This document shows positions 1 to 9,355 of a DNA stretch of 42,955 nt, one piece after another. The translations under genes were made by a program, and so were the position numbers. This stretch comes from Streptomyces sp. CNH099 (GTDB lineage: Bacteria > Actinomycetota > Actinomycetes > Streptomycetales > Streptomycetaceae), in contig AZWL01000030.1 of NCBI GenBank assembly GCA_000514715.1, positions 1 to 42,955 on the forward strand, in the 5' to 3' direction. Under the pieces are notes generated by a model. It saw nothing but the letters and a program-made list of their open reading frames with translations. It made no database searches and was not told where the DNA came from. Position 1 is the first letter of the stretch. Each line of letters opens with the position of its first letter.

Positions 1-49
1 GCTGTCCGGGTCGTTGATCACTATTCTCAACGGGATTGTGGCGGGCTAG
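1..49 (+). CDS. 3' end of a small hydrophobic protein, partial
   Basis: Only the last 15 codons are in the window, read from base 2 and ending in TAG at 47-49. They encode a mostly hydrophobic tail (LSGSLITILNGIVAG). The next transfer gene begins four bases later, so this looks like the upstream member of the same operon. In conjugation operons a small pilin-like or channel membrane protein often sits here, but too little is visible to name it. The call rests on frame, stop position and context only. Confidence 0.45.
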   Translation, partial: LSGSLITILNGIVAG

Positions 50-52
50 CTG

Positions 53-859
53 ATGGACTTCGGCAGCAGGCTCGGCAGGGCCATGGTGTGGGGCACCGGC
101 GGGCTGGTGGCCGTCGTGTTGTCGATGGCCGGCTACACCCTCGTCGCCGGCGGCGGGGACGGCGACCGCGGGCAGCCGCGGCGCCCGGGGGCCTCGCACA
201 CCGCACCCGGCGGCGGGCAGGACACAGGGCCTCAGCCGACGTACGCGGCACCGCAGGAGTGGAGCGAACCGCAGCGCTGGGCGTCACTGCCGCGCGGTGC
301 GCAGGTCGACCAGCACGGCAACGAGGTGACGTTCCCGCACACCGAACAAGGCGCGGTGGCGATGCTGACAGCCGTTCAGACCACCGCCGCCGAAGGCGAC
401 CACAGCCTGGCGGACGAGCAGATGAGCATCTACGCCTCCTACATGAGCCGCGCGGACCGCAGCCGGGCCAGCGAGGCCAAGGTGCGCCAGGCCGCATATC
501 AGGCCGACGCCCGGCTGCGCCAAAGCCTCGGAGCCCCGGCCGAGGGCGCGCTGCCGCACGGGGCGTACATGCGCACCGCCGCCGTGGGCTTCCAGATCAT
601 CGAATCCTCCCCCGACGAAATCTGGGCGTACGTACTGAACCGGGTGACGACAAAGGCATCACAAACCGCCACGGAAGACAGCGCCTACAGCCGCACGCTG
701 ATGGCCGCGCGATGGGACAACGGCGACTGGAAACTGTCAGCCACGGCCACCGCCCGAGCCGCACAGCACACCCAGGAACACACCCCACCGAAGATGGCCG
801 CCCCCGGCGACACCACATTCAACACAGCAGGATGGACAGCCATCCGGGAAGCCTCATGA
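53..859 (+). CDS. membrane-anchored conjugal transfer protein, unknown family
   Basis: A 268-residue protein with a single transmembrane helix near residues 10-32, then a Gly/Pro/Arg-rich linker to about residue 75, then a soluble alpha/beta-looking domain of about 190 residues. The topology suggests a short cytoplasmic N-terminus and an extracytoplasmic body, as in VirB8/TcpC-type accessory subunits of type IV secretion channels. I see no diagnostic motif, so that comparison is inference from topology and position. The stop TGA overlaps the ATG of the next gene (ATGA), so the two are probably translationally coupled. The ATG at 53 lies four bases after the stop of the upstream gene. Confidence 0.8.
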   Translation: MDFGSRLGRAMVWGTGGLVAVVLSMAGYTLVAGGGDGDRGQPRRPGASHTAPGGGQDTGPQPTYAAPQEWSEPQRWASLPRGAQVDQHGNEVTFPHTEQGAVAMLTAVQTTAAEGDHSLADEQMSIYASYMSRADRSRASEAKVRQAAYQADARLRQSLGAPAEGALPHGAYMRTAAVGFQIIESSPDEIWAYVLNRVTTKASQTATEDSAYSRTLMAARWDNGDWKLSATATARAAQHTQEHTPPKMAAPGDTTFNTAGWTAIREAS

Positions 860-2349
860 CCCACCACCACCGCAGGACCGTACGCCTGCTGCTGACGTTC
901 ACAGCCGCCCTGTGTCTGTTCACTGGCGCGATACACAAGCCCGCAGCCGCCATCGACGGTCCGGCAGACAACCTGGCGTGCCAGGCAGCCGGAGGCCCGA
1001 TCCTGGGCACTATCGCGAACGTCACCGGTGTGTGCGACAAGGTCAGCGACAACACGGTGTCTGTGGTCAAGGGCGCCTGGAAAGGCGTGTGGGATTCGGT
1101 CCTAGGTGAATTCATCAATGCCGGTAAGGATATTGCGAAGTGGATGATCCGAACGACGCTCGAAATGGCGCTCTTGGGTCCTAGCGTTGATCTGGAAGCC
1201 ACCGGTCTGTTTGGAGAGGGCGCCGAGCACGCCACGCTGCCGGGCATGCTGGTCTGGCTCGGCCTGGTGTTCGCAGCTGGCGGGATGATGTGGCAGCTCG
1301 GGAAAATGGCCGTCACGGGGCAGATGAAATACGCAGGTCAAGCCCTTTCCGGGTGGGTGGAGAATGCCCTGCTGACCGGCTTCGGGCTGACGTTCATCGT
1401 CCTCTTGCTGCGGCTGGGGGACCAGATTACCGAAGGGTTGGTCCAGGGGACCTTCGGCAACTCTGGTGCTGCGTACGACCGGATCGTGGCGGTGATGATC
1501 CCCGCGGGCATCGCGAACCCCGCCGGAGTCGCCGGCGTAGTCCTGGTCCTGCTGATAATCGGCTTCATCCAACTGATACTGATCTTCCTGCGGCAGTCCG
1601 CCATCCCGATCCAGTGCATGCTGCTACCGATCGCCGGCGCGGGCCGGGTAGGCGGCGACGCCACCCGCAAATGGGCCCCGCGGCTGATCACCTCCATTCT
1701 CGTGGTGATCGCCTACAAACCGATCCTGGCGATGATCCTCTGTGTCGGCTTCGCCGAGTTCGGGAAGTCCGAAACGCTCGCCGAATGGCTGCGCGGAGTG
1801 GCGACGCTGGTGCTGGCGGTGCTTGCGCCCGGGCCGTTGACGAGGCTGTTTACGCCCTTCGGAGAAGAAGTTGGCGCTGGACTGGCCTCCGGCGGCGCAG
1901 TGGGGGCGGTCGCCAGTGCCGGCGCCTTCGTTGCCACCAAGGGCACAAGCGGTGGTGGTGGCGAGGCTGCAGAGCCAGCCAGCGCCGCCGAGCAGGCCCG
2001 GCGCGTCGAGCAGACCATGCCTCGCAGTTACCGAGACGGCGGCCAGGAGGACCCCGGCGGCCGTGGAGAAGCCGCCGAGCAGGCTGGCCGCAACGACGCC
2101 TCGCAGGCGAACGGGACTGTTCCGCAGGCCGCCGGAGCAGCCGACCAGTCCGCCACCGCCGGAACTTCGGGAACAGCCGGAAGCTCCGGCGCTGAAGGCG
2201 GCGACGGCGATGTCGGAGGCACGGGCGGCGACGGCGGTACGGGAGGAGCAGGCGGCACCGGCGGTGGGGGTCTTGAACTGGAGTTGCTCGACGGCGTGAA
2301 CAGTACCGCCGGCCCGGCGCCGGGCACCGGCGTCGAAGGGCTGCCGTGA
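856..2349 (+). CDS. TrbL/VirB6-like polytopic membrane protein
   Basis: A 497-residue protein. The N-terminus is a clear signal peptide: basic, then a hydrophobic stretch, then a cleavage region around PAAA at residues 32-35. At least five membrane segments follow between about residues 130 and 335, several containing Gly. The last 140 residues are Gly/Ala/Ser-rich and probably disordered. This plan fits the TrbL/VirB6 inner-membrane channel subunit of type IV systems. The ATG at 856 was chosen because it overlaps the upstream stop (ATGA) and places the signal peptide at the very start; the open frame extends further upstream to base 88 but reads as out-of-frame, Arg-rich sequence there. Its stop overlaps the GTG start of the next gene. 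Confidence 0.85.
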   Translation: MTHHHRRTVRLLLTFTAALCLFTGAIHKPAAAIDGPADNLACQAAGGPILGTIANVTGVCDKVSDNTVSVVKGAWKGVWDSVLGEFINAGKDIAKWMIRTTLEMALLGPSVDLEATGLFGEGAEHATLPGMLVWLGLVFAAGGMMWQLGKMAVTGQMKYAGQALSGWVENALLTGFGLTFIVLLLRLGDQITEGLVQGTFGNSGAAYDRIVAVMIPAGIANPAGVAGVVLVLLIIGFIQLILIFLRQSAIPIQCMLLPIAGAGRVGGDATRKWAPRLITSILVVIAYKPILAMILCVGFAEFGKSETLAEWLRGVATLVLAVLAPGPLTRLFTPFGEEVGAGLASGGAVGAVASAGAFVATKGTSGGGGEAAEPASAAEQARRVEQTMPRSYRDGGQEDPGGRGEAAEQAGRNDASQANGTVPQAAGAADQSATAGTSGTAGSSGAEGGDGDVGGTGGDGGTGGAGGTGGGGLELELLDGVNSTAGPAPGTGVEGLP

Positions 2350-3797
2350 GCGCGCACGAGGTGCCGAACCTGCTGCGCGTGGAGGGTTTCCGAACCCGGC
2401 GTAGCTTCGGGTTCGGAAACCTGTCCAAGACCGCCACCATCGTCGCGGCCGCCGTCCTGATCGCCGACGGATTGATCGCGGTCACCGAGCCTGCGACCCT
2501 CCTGGTCACCGTGCCGCTCACGCTGATGATGGTGGGCCTGGCCGCTGCCCGCCGCCACGGCATGCCCGCGCTGGCCTACTACGCAGCCGCGTTCGCCTGG
2601 CGGCGCGCGACCAAAGCCGGGGTGACCACCTACCGGCGGGTGCTGCTGCCCCACCCGTATGCACTGGACCTGCCGGGCGTGGGAGCCTCCACCACCCTGA
2701 TCCGGGCGCATGACCCGTCGACCGGCCACAGCATCGGCGTGGTCCACGACCGCGCCACCGGCTACATGTCGCTGACCACCCTGCTGGCCCCCGGCGGCAC
2801 CCTGATGGCGCCTACCTCCGTAGTGCAGGGCGCCATCCGCACCTGGTCGTCCGTGCTGGACGCGATGAGCACCGACGAGCAGATCAAGGGCGCCTCGGTC
2901 ACGGTGCAGATCACCCCCGGTGCCGGCGCGGCACTCAGCGACGACGTAAGCCTGCGCAAGCAGCCCGATGCCCCGCGATTCGCCCTCGACACCGTCGAAG
3001 AGCTGGTGCGCACCACCCCCCACGCCACAGCCTCGGTCTCCCCATGGATGTGTGTGAGCGTTGACCCGAATGCCACCACCACCCCGCCGCAGGACCTGCC
3101 AGAACAGGTGGCCGAAGCGCTGCGGGTGGCCGACAGCCTCGACCTGAGCGGCACCGGCACTGACATCGTCCGCCGCGCCAGCGACGTCGATGTCCGCCGC
3201 CTGGTGCGCGCCGCGTACGACCCTGAGGCGTGGAACGCCCGCGAGGAAGAGATCGCCGAGCTGCAGTGGGGCGAGTGCGGGCCGGTGGCCGCCGACGACG
3301 GCTGGGAGGAGTACGCCCACGACGGCGGCGTATCCATCTCCTACGTGCTGCGGGAGATGCCGCGGCGGCCCATCCCGTACAGCATCCTGCTGCCGCTGCT
3401 GTCGCCGGGGCGTTTCCAGCGGCGCGTCACCCTCGCCTACCGGGTGCTCGACCCGCTAGAGGGAGAGGCGGTGCTGGAACGGGAGGTCAGCCACGCTCAA
3501 GCCCGCGCGCAGGCCACCGCCGAGGTCAAGGGCCGGGCGAAATGGTCACAGAGAGCCGACCATACCCGCGCGGAGAGAGCTGCCGCTCAGGCCGCCAGCG
3601 GCCAGCAAGTTGTGGACTGGACCCTGATGATCACCGCTACCGCGCGTCGTGTTGAGGACCTGCCGGCGATGCGCCAGGAACTGGCGCGCGCGGTCAAGGC
3701 CACCCGCGGCATCCGCACACGGATCGCGTTCGGCGCCCAGGCAGCGGTGTTCGCCGCCGGCCTGCCCGTGGGTTACAACCCGCTGGTCAAGGAGTAG
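2346..3797 (+). CDS. SCO6880-family / PrgI-like type IV secretion protein
   Basis: A 483-residue protein starting with GTG inside a GTGA overlap. After about 27 residues two closely spaced hydrophobic helices follow (roughly residues 28-46 and 49-68), then a long soluble region ending in a Gln/Ala-rich helical part. Twin N-terminal helices followed by a cytoplasmic domain match the PrgI-like arrangement of the actinobacterial SCO6880 family, which lies directly upstream of a VirB4-type ATPase in transfer loci. It may supply the membrane-docking part that ordinary VirB4/TraC proteins carry themselves, since the next gene encodes little beyond the ATPase. The spacer to that gene is two bases. 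Confidence 0.85.
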   Translation: MSAHEVPNLLRVEGFRTRRSFGFGNLSKTATIVAAAVLIADGLIAVTEPATLLVTVPLTLMMVGLAAARRHGMPALAYYAAAFAWRRATKAGVTTYRRVLLPHPYALDLPGVGASTTLIRAHDPSTGHSIGVVHDRATGYMSLTTLLAPGGTLMAPTSVVQGAIRTWSSVLDAMSTDEQIKGASVTVQITPGAGAALSDDVSLRKQPDAPRFALDTVEELVRTTPHATASVSPWMCVSVDPNATTTPPQDLPEQVAEALRVADSLDLSGTGTDIVRRASDVDVRRLVRAAYDPEAWNAREEEIAELQWGECGPVAADDGWEEYAHDGGVSISYVLREMPRRPIPYSILLPLLSPGRFQRRVTLAYRVLDPLEGEAVLEREVSHAQARAQATAEVKGRAKWSQRADHTRAERAAAQAASGQQVVDWTLMITATARRVEDLPAMRQELARAVKATRGIRTRIAFGAQAAVFAAGLPVGYNPLVKE

Positions 3798-3799
3798 CA

Positions 3800-5389
3800 A
3801 TGGCACGCAAAGCTCAAGCGCAGCTGACCACACCACGACGGATAGCCTCCGGCGCGGAAGCCCGACCGTCAAAGGATCGCCGGGCGACGAGGCCGCCGCG
3901 GCGGCTGTATGCCGGCCGCCGCGGCTGGGGTGGCCGATTCGGCGGCCGCGCCCCTGCCGAGGACACCGGCACCGTCTACACCGGCCCCTCCGCCCAGGTC
4001 GCGGGCCTGTATCCCTTCCTCCTCGGCGCCGGCCTGCCGCCGCGCGGTGTACCCGTCGGCAGGGACGTGCTGACCGGCGAACTGGTGTGCATCGACCCCT
4101 CGGGCTGGACCGGCCACCTGACTACCAACCCGGGCGTGTGGGTGATGTCCCAGCCCGGCGCCGGGAAGAGCGCGCTGGTCAAACGGATCTGCCTCGTCTA
4201 CAGCGCGTACGGGCACATGGTGGTGGTCCCTGGCGACGTCAAAGGTGAGTACAGCCAGCTGGTGCGCGAACTCGGTGGCAGTGTGGTGCGCATCGGCGAT
4301 GGCGCCCAGCGTCTCAACCCACTCGACTCCGGCCCGCTGCGCGGAAAGCTGCGCACCCTGGACAGCGGCGAGCGGACCGCGCTTCTCGACGTCCTCAACG
4401 GCCGCCGCATGGAGACCCTCGGCGCCCTGCTGTCCACCAAGAACGGCCTGGGCCGGGCGCCCAACGAGATCGAGCGCAGCGCGCTGAACACCGCCGTGGA
4501 ACTGGCCGCCGCCGCCGAGCGTACGGACCCTGTCATCGGTGACGTGACTGCGGTGCTGCGCCAGGCCCCCCAGCCGTTGCGCGACAAGCTGGCCGCCGAC
4601 GGCGGTGTCTACAACGACCTGACCCGGTCCGTCATCGCTGGACTGGACAACCTGATCGGCGGACCGCTTCGCGGTCTGTTCGACGGATCCACCACCGCCC
4701 CGCTGGACATCCAGGCCCCCGCGGTCAGCGTCGACATCTCCGCGCTGCGCGCCCGCGGCACCGACGTCGTCTCCGCCGGGATGATCGCCACCTGGGCCTA
4801 CGCCTACTCCTCCATCGACTCTGCCCGCAGCATCGGCATGATGGAACGCAAGGTGGTGCTGCCCATGGATGAGATGTGGCGGGCACTGCGCTCCGGCCCG
4901 GGCCTGGTCGACGCCATGGACGCCATCAGCCGCCTGAACCGCACCACTGACGACGTCACCCTCTACGTCACCCACTCGCTGCTGGACACCGAGGCCCTGC
5001 CCACCGAAGAGGACCGCGCCAAGGCCCGCGGCCTAATGGACCGCTGCGACACCTGGGTCATCGGCGCCTCCAGCACCGAGGAACTGCAGCGGGTCACCGG
5101 CAAGCGGGCACTGACCGAGCAGGAACGCATGATGATCACTGACTGGTCGTCGGCGACCTCCACCGGCCTAGACGTCGAAGACGGCCGCGGCCCCGACAGC
5201 GGCGGCCGCGAGGACCGCGCCCGCCATCCCGGCCGGGGCAAGTACCTGATCAAGATCGGGACGCGGCCTGGAATCGCGGCCGCCACCGAGCTGACCGCCG
5301 CCGAGCGCCTGCTCTACAGCACCGACAACAACACCAGTCATCCGCGCAGGCCGCGGGCGACGGCAGCAACAGGGGGTACGCCGCGGTGA
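3800..5389 (+). CDS. VirB4-like type IV secretion ATPase
   Basis: A 529-residue P-loop ATPase expected to power channel assembly or substrate transfer at the inner membrane. The Walker A motif QPGAGKS is at residues 118-124, followed by the VPGDVKGEY element typical of VirB4/TraC-like proteins at about 142-151. A Walker B-type strand (VVLPMDEMW) lies near residue 352. The first 55 residues are very basic and probably disordered. The protein is shorter than classical VirB4 (about 800 residues) because it lacks their large N-terminal domain; the preceding SCO6880-like protein may cover that role. Its end overlaps the next start. Family assignment is strong, the exact role is inferred. Confidence 0.88.
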   Translation: MARKAQAQLTTPRRIASGAEARPSKDRRATRPPRRLYAGRRGWGGRFGGRAPAEDTGTVYTGPSAQVAGLYPFLLGAGLPPRGVPVGRDVLTGELVCIDPSGWTGHLTTNPGVWVMSQPGAGKSALVKRICLVYSAYGHMVVVPGDVKGEYSQLVRELGGSVVRIGDGAQRLNPLDSGPLRGKLRTLDSGERTALLDVLNGRRMETLGALLSTKNGLGRAPNEIERSALNTAVELAAAAERTDPVIGDVTAVLRQAPQPLRDKLAADGGVYNDLTRSVIAGLDNLIGGPLRGLFDGSTTAPLDIQAPAVSVDISALRARGTDVVSAGMIATWAYAYSSIDSARSIGMMERKVVLPMDEMWRALRSGPGLVDAMDAISRLNRTTDDVTLYVTHSLLDTEALPTEEDRAKARGLMDRCDTWVIGASSTEELQRVTGKRALTEQERMMITDWSSATSTGLDVEDGRGPDSGGREDRARHPGRGKYLIKIGTRPGIAAATELTAAERLLYSTDNNTSHPRRPRATAATGGTPR

Positions 5390-7125
5390 TAACGGACAAC
5401 GACCGCGCGTGGCTGGCCGGGGGCATCGCGCTCGGCAGCGTCACCGTACTGGCCGTAGCTTCCTGGGTAGGGGCCGCGGCCGGGGCCGTCATCACCGGCG
5501 CCCCTGCGGCGCCCTTGACGTACGACACCGTCGTTTCCATGACCGGCGCCTGGGGGGAGGTGTGGGCCCAGTCGCAGACAGCGTCCGCCGTCGGTGCCGG
5601 CCTGGTGAATCTGACCGCGATCACGGCCCTGATCTGGCTGCTGCGGCTGCTGTTCCGCTGGCTCCGAAACGCCGCCCACCTGGCAACCCTCTACCAAGTG
5701 CGGGATCTGGCCCCCAAGCGGGCGGCCAGCACCGCCATCCGACTACGCCGCTCACTGCGGGAGATGAAGCCCCAATATGTCGCGCCAGCCGACCGCGGTG
5801 TGCTGCTCGGCAACCACCTGCCCTCGAACGTCGAGCTGCGCGGTTCCGACGAGGACACCTACGTGGCGCTCATGGCGCCGCGCGCCGGGAAATCCACAGC
5901 GCTGGCCATCCCGATCGCCGAGGAAGCCCCGGCATCACTACTGCTCACCTCCAACAAGCCGGACGTGTACGCCGCCACCCTCGCTTTGCGCGGCCGCGCC
6001 GGCACCACGTGGGTCCTGGACACCCAGGGCGTCGCCCAGATTGAGCGCGCGATGTGGTGGGACATGATCGCCGAAGCGGAGACCGTTGAGCGCGCGAAGC
6101 GGCTGGTGGATCACTTCGTCAGCCAGATCACCAACGAGACGGCCGACCCCTTTTGGGCGTACTCCGCCAGCGACGTCCTGGTCGGCTACATGCGCGCGGC
6201 CTGGCACGCCGGCGGCACCGCCCGCGATGTGTTGCGCTGGGTCGCCGATCCGACGGACCGGGCCCCGATGCGCGTTCTGTACGAGCACGAACCGGTACTC
6301 GCCGAGCAGATCGAGTCCAGCGTAAACATCGCCGAGGAGACCCAGTCCGGCATCTACCAAAACGCCCGCACCGCCCTGAGCGCTCTGCGCGACGAGATGG
6401 TCCTGGCCTGGGTTACACCCGACAAACACCGCCCGGAGTTCCGCCCGGACGAATTCGTCACCAGCACCGACACGCTGTACCTACTGAGCAAGGAGGGCGG
6501 ACCCACCTCCTCGGTCGTCGCCGCGCTCACCGACGCTGTCTTCACCGCCGGCATGGAGGCCGGCGAACGCAAGGGCGGCCGCCTGCCCGAACCGATGCGC
6601 GCCGTGCTGGATGAGGCCGCGAACATCTGCCGCATCTCCGATCTGCCCGACCTCTACAGCCACCTCGGCTCGCGCGGCATCACCCCGTTCACGATCTTGC
6701 AGTCCTACCGTCAGGGCGTGAAGGCGTGGGGCGAGGTCGGCATGGACACCATGTGGTCGGCAGCCACCAAGAAGATCATCGGCGCTGGCGTCGATGATCC
6801 CAAGTTCGTCTCCGACATCTCCACCCTGATCGGCCGCCACTACGTGCACACCAAGTCGTACTCCAAGAGCCGGGACGGCTACTCCTACTCAGTAGGCGAG
6901 CAGCGCGAAGAGATCAAGGAAGCCGCCCACATCCGCGCGATGCGCAAGGGCACCGGGCTGCTGCTTGCCACCGGCATGCCGGTGGCGCAGATCGCTCTGC
7001 GGCCCTGGTACGAGGACAAGACCCTGGCCTACATCGGTCCCGAGAAGGCCGAGGAGGAAGCCGCCATCACCAAGCGTGCCATCAGCAGCTACGAAGAACG
7101 CAAGGCAGCCCGCCGTGCCAGATGA
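5386..7125 (+). CDS. type IV coupling protein, TraD/TraG/VirD4-like ATPase
   Basis: A 579-residue protein with two N-terminal membrane helices (about 10-37 and 70-92) and a cytoplasmic motor domain. The P-loop is APRAGKST at residues 164-171, close to the PRxGKS signature of VirD4/TraG proteins but with Ala in place of the usual first Gly. A second element, LLTSNKPDVY, follows near 185. Walker B is AVLDEAAN near 405, followed by the typical LPDLYSHLGSRGI and LQSYRQG segments of the TraD C-terminal domain. In conjugation this protein links the processed DNA to the secretion channel. It starts within the stop of the VirB4-like gene and overlaps the DUF4913 gene. Confidence 0.9.
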   Translation: MITDNDRAWLAGGIALGSVTVLAVASWVGAAAGAVITGAPAAPLTYDTVVSMTGAWGEVWAQSQTASAVGAGLVNLTAITALIWLLRLLFRWLRNAAHLATLYQVRDLAPKRAASTAIRLRRSLREMKPQYVAPADRGVLLGNHLPSNVELRGSDEDTYVALMAPRAGKSTALAIPIAEEAPASLLLTSNKPDVYAATLALRGRAGTTWVLDTQGVAQIERAMWWDMIAEAETVERAKRLVDHFVSQITNETADPFWAYSASDVLVGYMRAAWHAGGTARDVLRWVADPTDRAPMRVLYEHEPVLAEQIESSVNIAEETQSGIYQNARTALSALRDEMVLAWVTPDKHRPEFRPDEFVTSTDTLYLLSKEGGPTSSVVAALTDAVFTAGMEAGERKGGRLPEPMRAVLDEAANICRISDLPDLYSHLGSRGITPFTILQSYRQGVKAWGEVGMDTMWSAATKKIIGAGVDDPKFVSDISTLIGRHYVHTKSYSKSRDGYSYSVGEQREEIKEAAHIRAMRKGTGLLLATGMPVAQIALRPWYEDKTLAYIGPEKAEEEAAITKRAISSYEERKAARRAR

Positions 7126-7705
7126 CCCGACTCCTGACGGAGACGACCCGCACCTGAACGTGCCCGTCGGTATGTTCGAGGACATCGAAGACCTCAAGGC
7201 GCAGATGCAGCGGCTGACCACTCAGGTCGAGACCCTGCGCGAACACGCTGACGGCGGCCCGCGGGAGGCCTCCGAGCAGCCGGAGAACACCGGGGAGGAC
7301 GAGTCCGACGAGAGCGAACTGGGTTACCCTCCATTCATCTTCCTGCTGGACTCGCCAGCGTACGAGGAGGAACTCCGGGCACTGATCGAATGGGTCGAAG
7401 GAGTGCTGGTCCCGGGCTACCTCGCTGAGCCGTCCCACGACAACCGCTGGTGCTACGTGTGGTTCGAGCACCCCACGGGCGTCGTCCCCCGGCTGCACGC
7501 TCTGTGGCTCGCGTGGCAGGAGCTGACCGACCCGTCCACCTGCGGCTACACAGGCCCCTCCGTGTGGCACCGGGACCATCTCGACCCCTGCATGCGTGAA
7601 CTGCGCGCGCCGACCGGACCGTTCCAGGGCTGCGTCAAGGGCGAACACCAACTCACCCACCGACAGCCCAGCCTGGTACCGAGCGCCTGGTGCCAGGCCG
7701 ACTGA
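7115..7705 (+). CDS. DUF4913 domain protein
   Basis: A 196-residue soluble protein. An acidic, probably coiled N-terminal part (to about residue 60, with a heptad-like stretch at about 19-45) leads into the DUF4913 domain, rich in Trp with conserved-looking segments such as WVEGVLVPGY, WCYVWFEHP and WHRDHLDP. Small DUF4913 proteins are regularly found immediately after coupling-protein genes in actinobacterial transfer operons; their role is unknown. The GTG at 7115 is chosen because it overlaps the end of the coupling-protein gene by 11 bases and begins the plausible reading frame. This is the last gene of the operon; downstream lies transposase debris. Confidence 0.82.
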   Translation: MPDDPTPDGDDPHLNVPVGMFEDIEDLKAQMQRLTTQVETLREHADGGPREASEQPENTGEDESDESELGYPPFIFLLDSPAYEEELRALIEWVEGVLVPGYLAEPSHDNRWCYVWFEHPTGVVPRLHALWLAWQELTDPSTCGYTGPSVWHRDHLDPCMRELRAPTGPFQGCVKGEHQLTHRQPSLVPSAWCQAD

Positions 7706-7759
7706 CGTGGTCTTCCTCGGCGCTGTTGATGTTGTCGTAGGTCGTCATGCGGTTCTCGC

Positions 7760-8896
7760 TCACGTGGGGGTGGGTAGGGCCGCGGCGGGGATCCGCCCGC
7801 TGCCAGGTCGTACGGGTGGGCCTGCCGCCCGTCCGGGTCGTGCGCGTCGGGAGTCTGCACGGGAACCGTCGTGCAGGGGGACGACGAAGTCAACGTCCGT
7901 GCTGGTGGCGGACGACCACAGCCAGACCGGTGGCGCGTCCCGGTCACCGGGCAGATGCTCGACCTTGAGGCGGATCACGGTTCCCTCGACCAGCGGCAGG
8001 TCACCGTCCAGGTCCATCCACGCGGCCCCGTTGGGTGAGCCGGGGTGGATGCGGTCCCACGCCCTGGCCTCGGCTTTGCCGTAGCGGGGTGTGTCGTTCA
8101 CCGTCGCCACCGCGGGCTCGGGCCAGGTTTCCGCCTTCGCGAGGCAGAACTCAGGACCGTGCTTCGGAGGCCGGCCGCCCTCACGCTTGTAAACCCTCGG
8201 CGGAGCGGGCAGCCGCAGCACCCGGTCCGAGCGCAGCCGCCCGACCAGCTCGACGGGCAGGTCGGACAGCAGCCAGGCCAGCCGCATCACGTCGTAGCCC
8301 GCGTCCATCAGGACCAGGACGTCCCGATCCCCACGCCACTGGCCAGCGCGGATCAGGCGCTCGACGACCTGCCTGAGCTGGCCGGCGGTCACCTCCGCGG
8401 CGTCGTCCTCGGGGCCCAGGCGGACCACGTCCAACACGGCCGTCCACGAGGTCCGGTCCGGCGTCAGGGCCGCGACGAAGGAGTACGGCCAGCCCGGAAT
8501 GATCTGCGCAGCCGCCCTCGACCGGCCATGGACGTGGCAGAACAGCCGGTCTGGCGAACACGCGGCGTCCTATCGCAGCCACGGGGAAACGTCAACGGTG
8601 AGCACGAGCCGCCCCTCGAAGCGCGGCAACGGCTGCGACATCAGCACATCCCGCAGCCGTTCGGTGTCCAGACGGCCATGGTTCAACGCGGCGTACAGCG
8701 AGCCGTACCCACGCCGGTGCTCGGCCAGCAGAGACAGCTCCACCGGCGTCTTCACCGGCCCGTCCGCGCACAACAACACGTCGCTGAGTTCGAAGAACGC
8801 GTCCGCCCTCGCGGACAGGCATCCGTAGACCTCCGCCCGGAAGCGTGACAGTTCCACGAACGGCTCCCGCCCGGCGGCCTCGTACAGCAGACTCAT
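7760..8896 (-). pseudogene. transposase remnant (NF041680-like), internal amber stop, 3' end lost
   Basis: Read on the minus strand from an ATG at 8896 (MSLLYEAAGREPFVEL), this matches my memory of a Streptomyces DDE-type transposase family. The frame runs to DVSPWLR and then meets TAG at 8570-8572, where relatives continue. The same frame resumes directly after the stop (DAACSPDRLFCHVHGRS) and stays recognisable to about 7900, including LVLMDAGYD and LKVEHLPGDRD. Beyond about 7900 the sequence is Arg/Pro/Gly-rich and unrelated, so the C-terminal third is missing. One nonsense change plus truncation makes it inactive. It sits against the end of the transfer operon and marks an insertion or rearrangement edge. 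Confidence 0.75.
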
Positions 8897-8900
8897 CCCA

Positions 8901-8959
8901 CGGCCTTCGCTATCGATCACGTGCGTCCTTGGTCGGAGCACATGATCAAGCGAAGGCCG
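8901..8959. repeat. imperfect palindrome at the 5' side of the transposase remnant
   Basis: An 11-base arm at 8901-8911 is exactly complementary to 8949-8959, and tgatca-type sequence continues the pairing inward with a small asymmetry. It starts five bases upstream of the transposase ATG, so it may be the terminal or subterminal end of that insertion sequence, or a hairpin limiting read-through into the transposase. No matching copy was noticed at the other (truncated) end. Confidence 0.5.
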
Positions 8960-9002
8960 CCTTCGCGTCCGGCGAACGCCCAGGTGAGCGACCCAGTTCG
9001 AG

Positions 9003-9323
9003 TCACCTTTCGAGCACGAACACCTCGCCGAGTGCGAGCTCGGCGCAGTAGAGGGCGAACTTTCTGGTGTAGTCGGCGTGGCCGACAGCCTGCCGCTCTG
9101 CGTGCTCGACGGCGTCCAGGTCGACAGGAGGCAGAGCGAACTCGGCACGAACGCGATTCACTTCCTGGAACATCACCGAACGCTCATAGGTGACCCACCT
9201 GCATTCAGTGCCCTCTTCGAGGACCGTCAGGCCCCGCCGAGTGGACCACTCCCCCTGAGCGGCCGAGAGGACCGAGCAGAACCGATCGATGAGCTTCCGC
9301 CGACGTCCGGGCGCAACTGTCAC
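9003..9323 (-). CDS. conserved-looking hypothetical protein, 106 aa
   Basis: A 106-residue soluble protein from a GTG at 9323, with G/C-ending codons throughout. It is helical and charged, with no membrane segment and no motif that I recognise. It lies between the relics of a transposase and a recombinase yet remains open, and the run-on end of the recombinase relic overlaps its start by about 120 bases in another frame. It may belong to the same lost element as the recombinase. No function proposed. Confidence 0.6.
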   Translation of the reverse strand: MTVAPGRRRKLIDRFCSVLSAAQGEWSTRRGLTVLEEGTECRWVTYERSVMFQEVNRVRAEFALPPVDLDAVEHAERQAVGHADYTRKFALYCAELALGEVFVLER

Positions 9324-9355
9324 CGAGACAGCATAGAGTCACCGCCCCTCGAAGG

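Noticed and set aside
88..855. Upstream extension of the TrbL-like gene
   Set aside because: The extension overlaps the 268-residue gene in another frame, is Arg-rich nonsense, and would bury the signal peptide that begins at 856.
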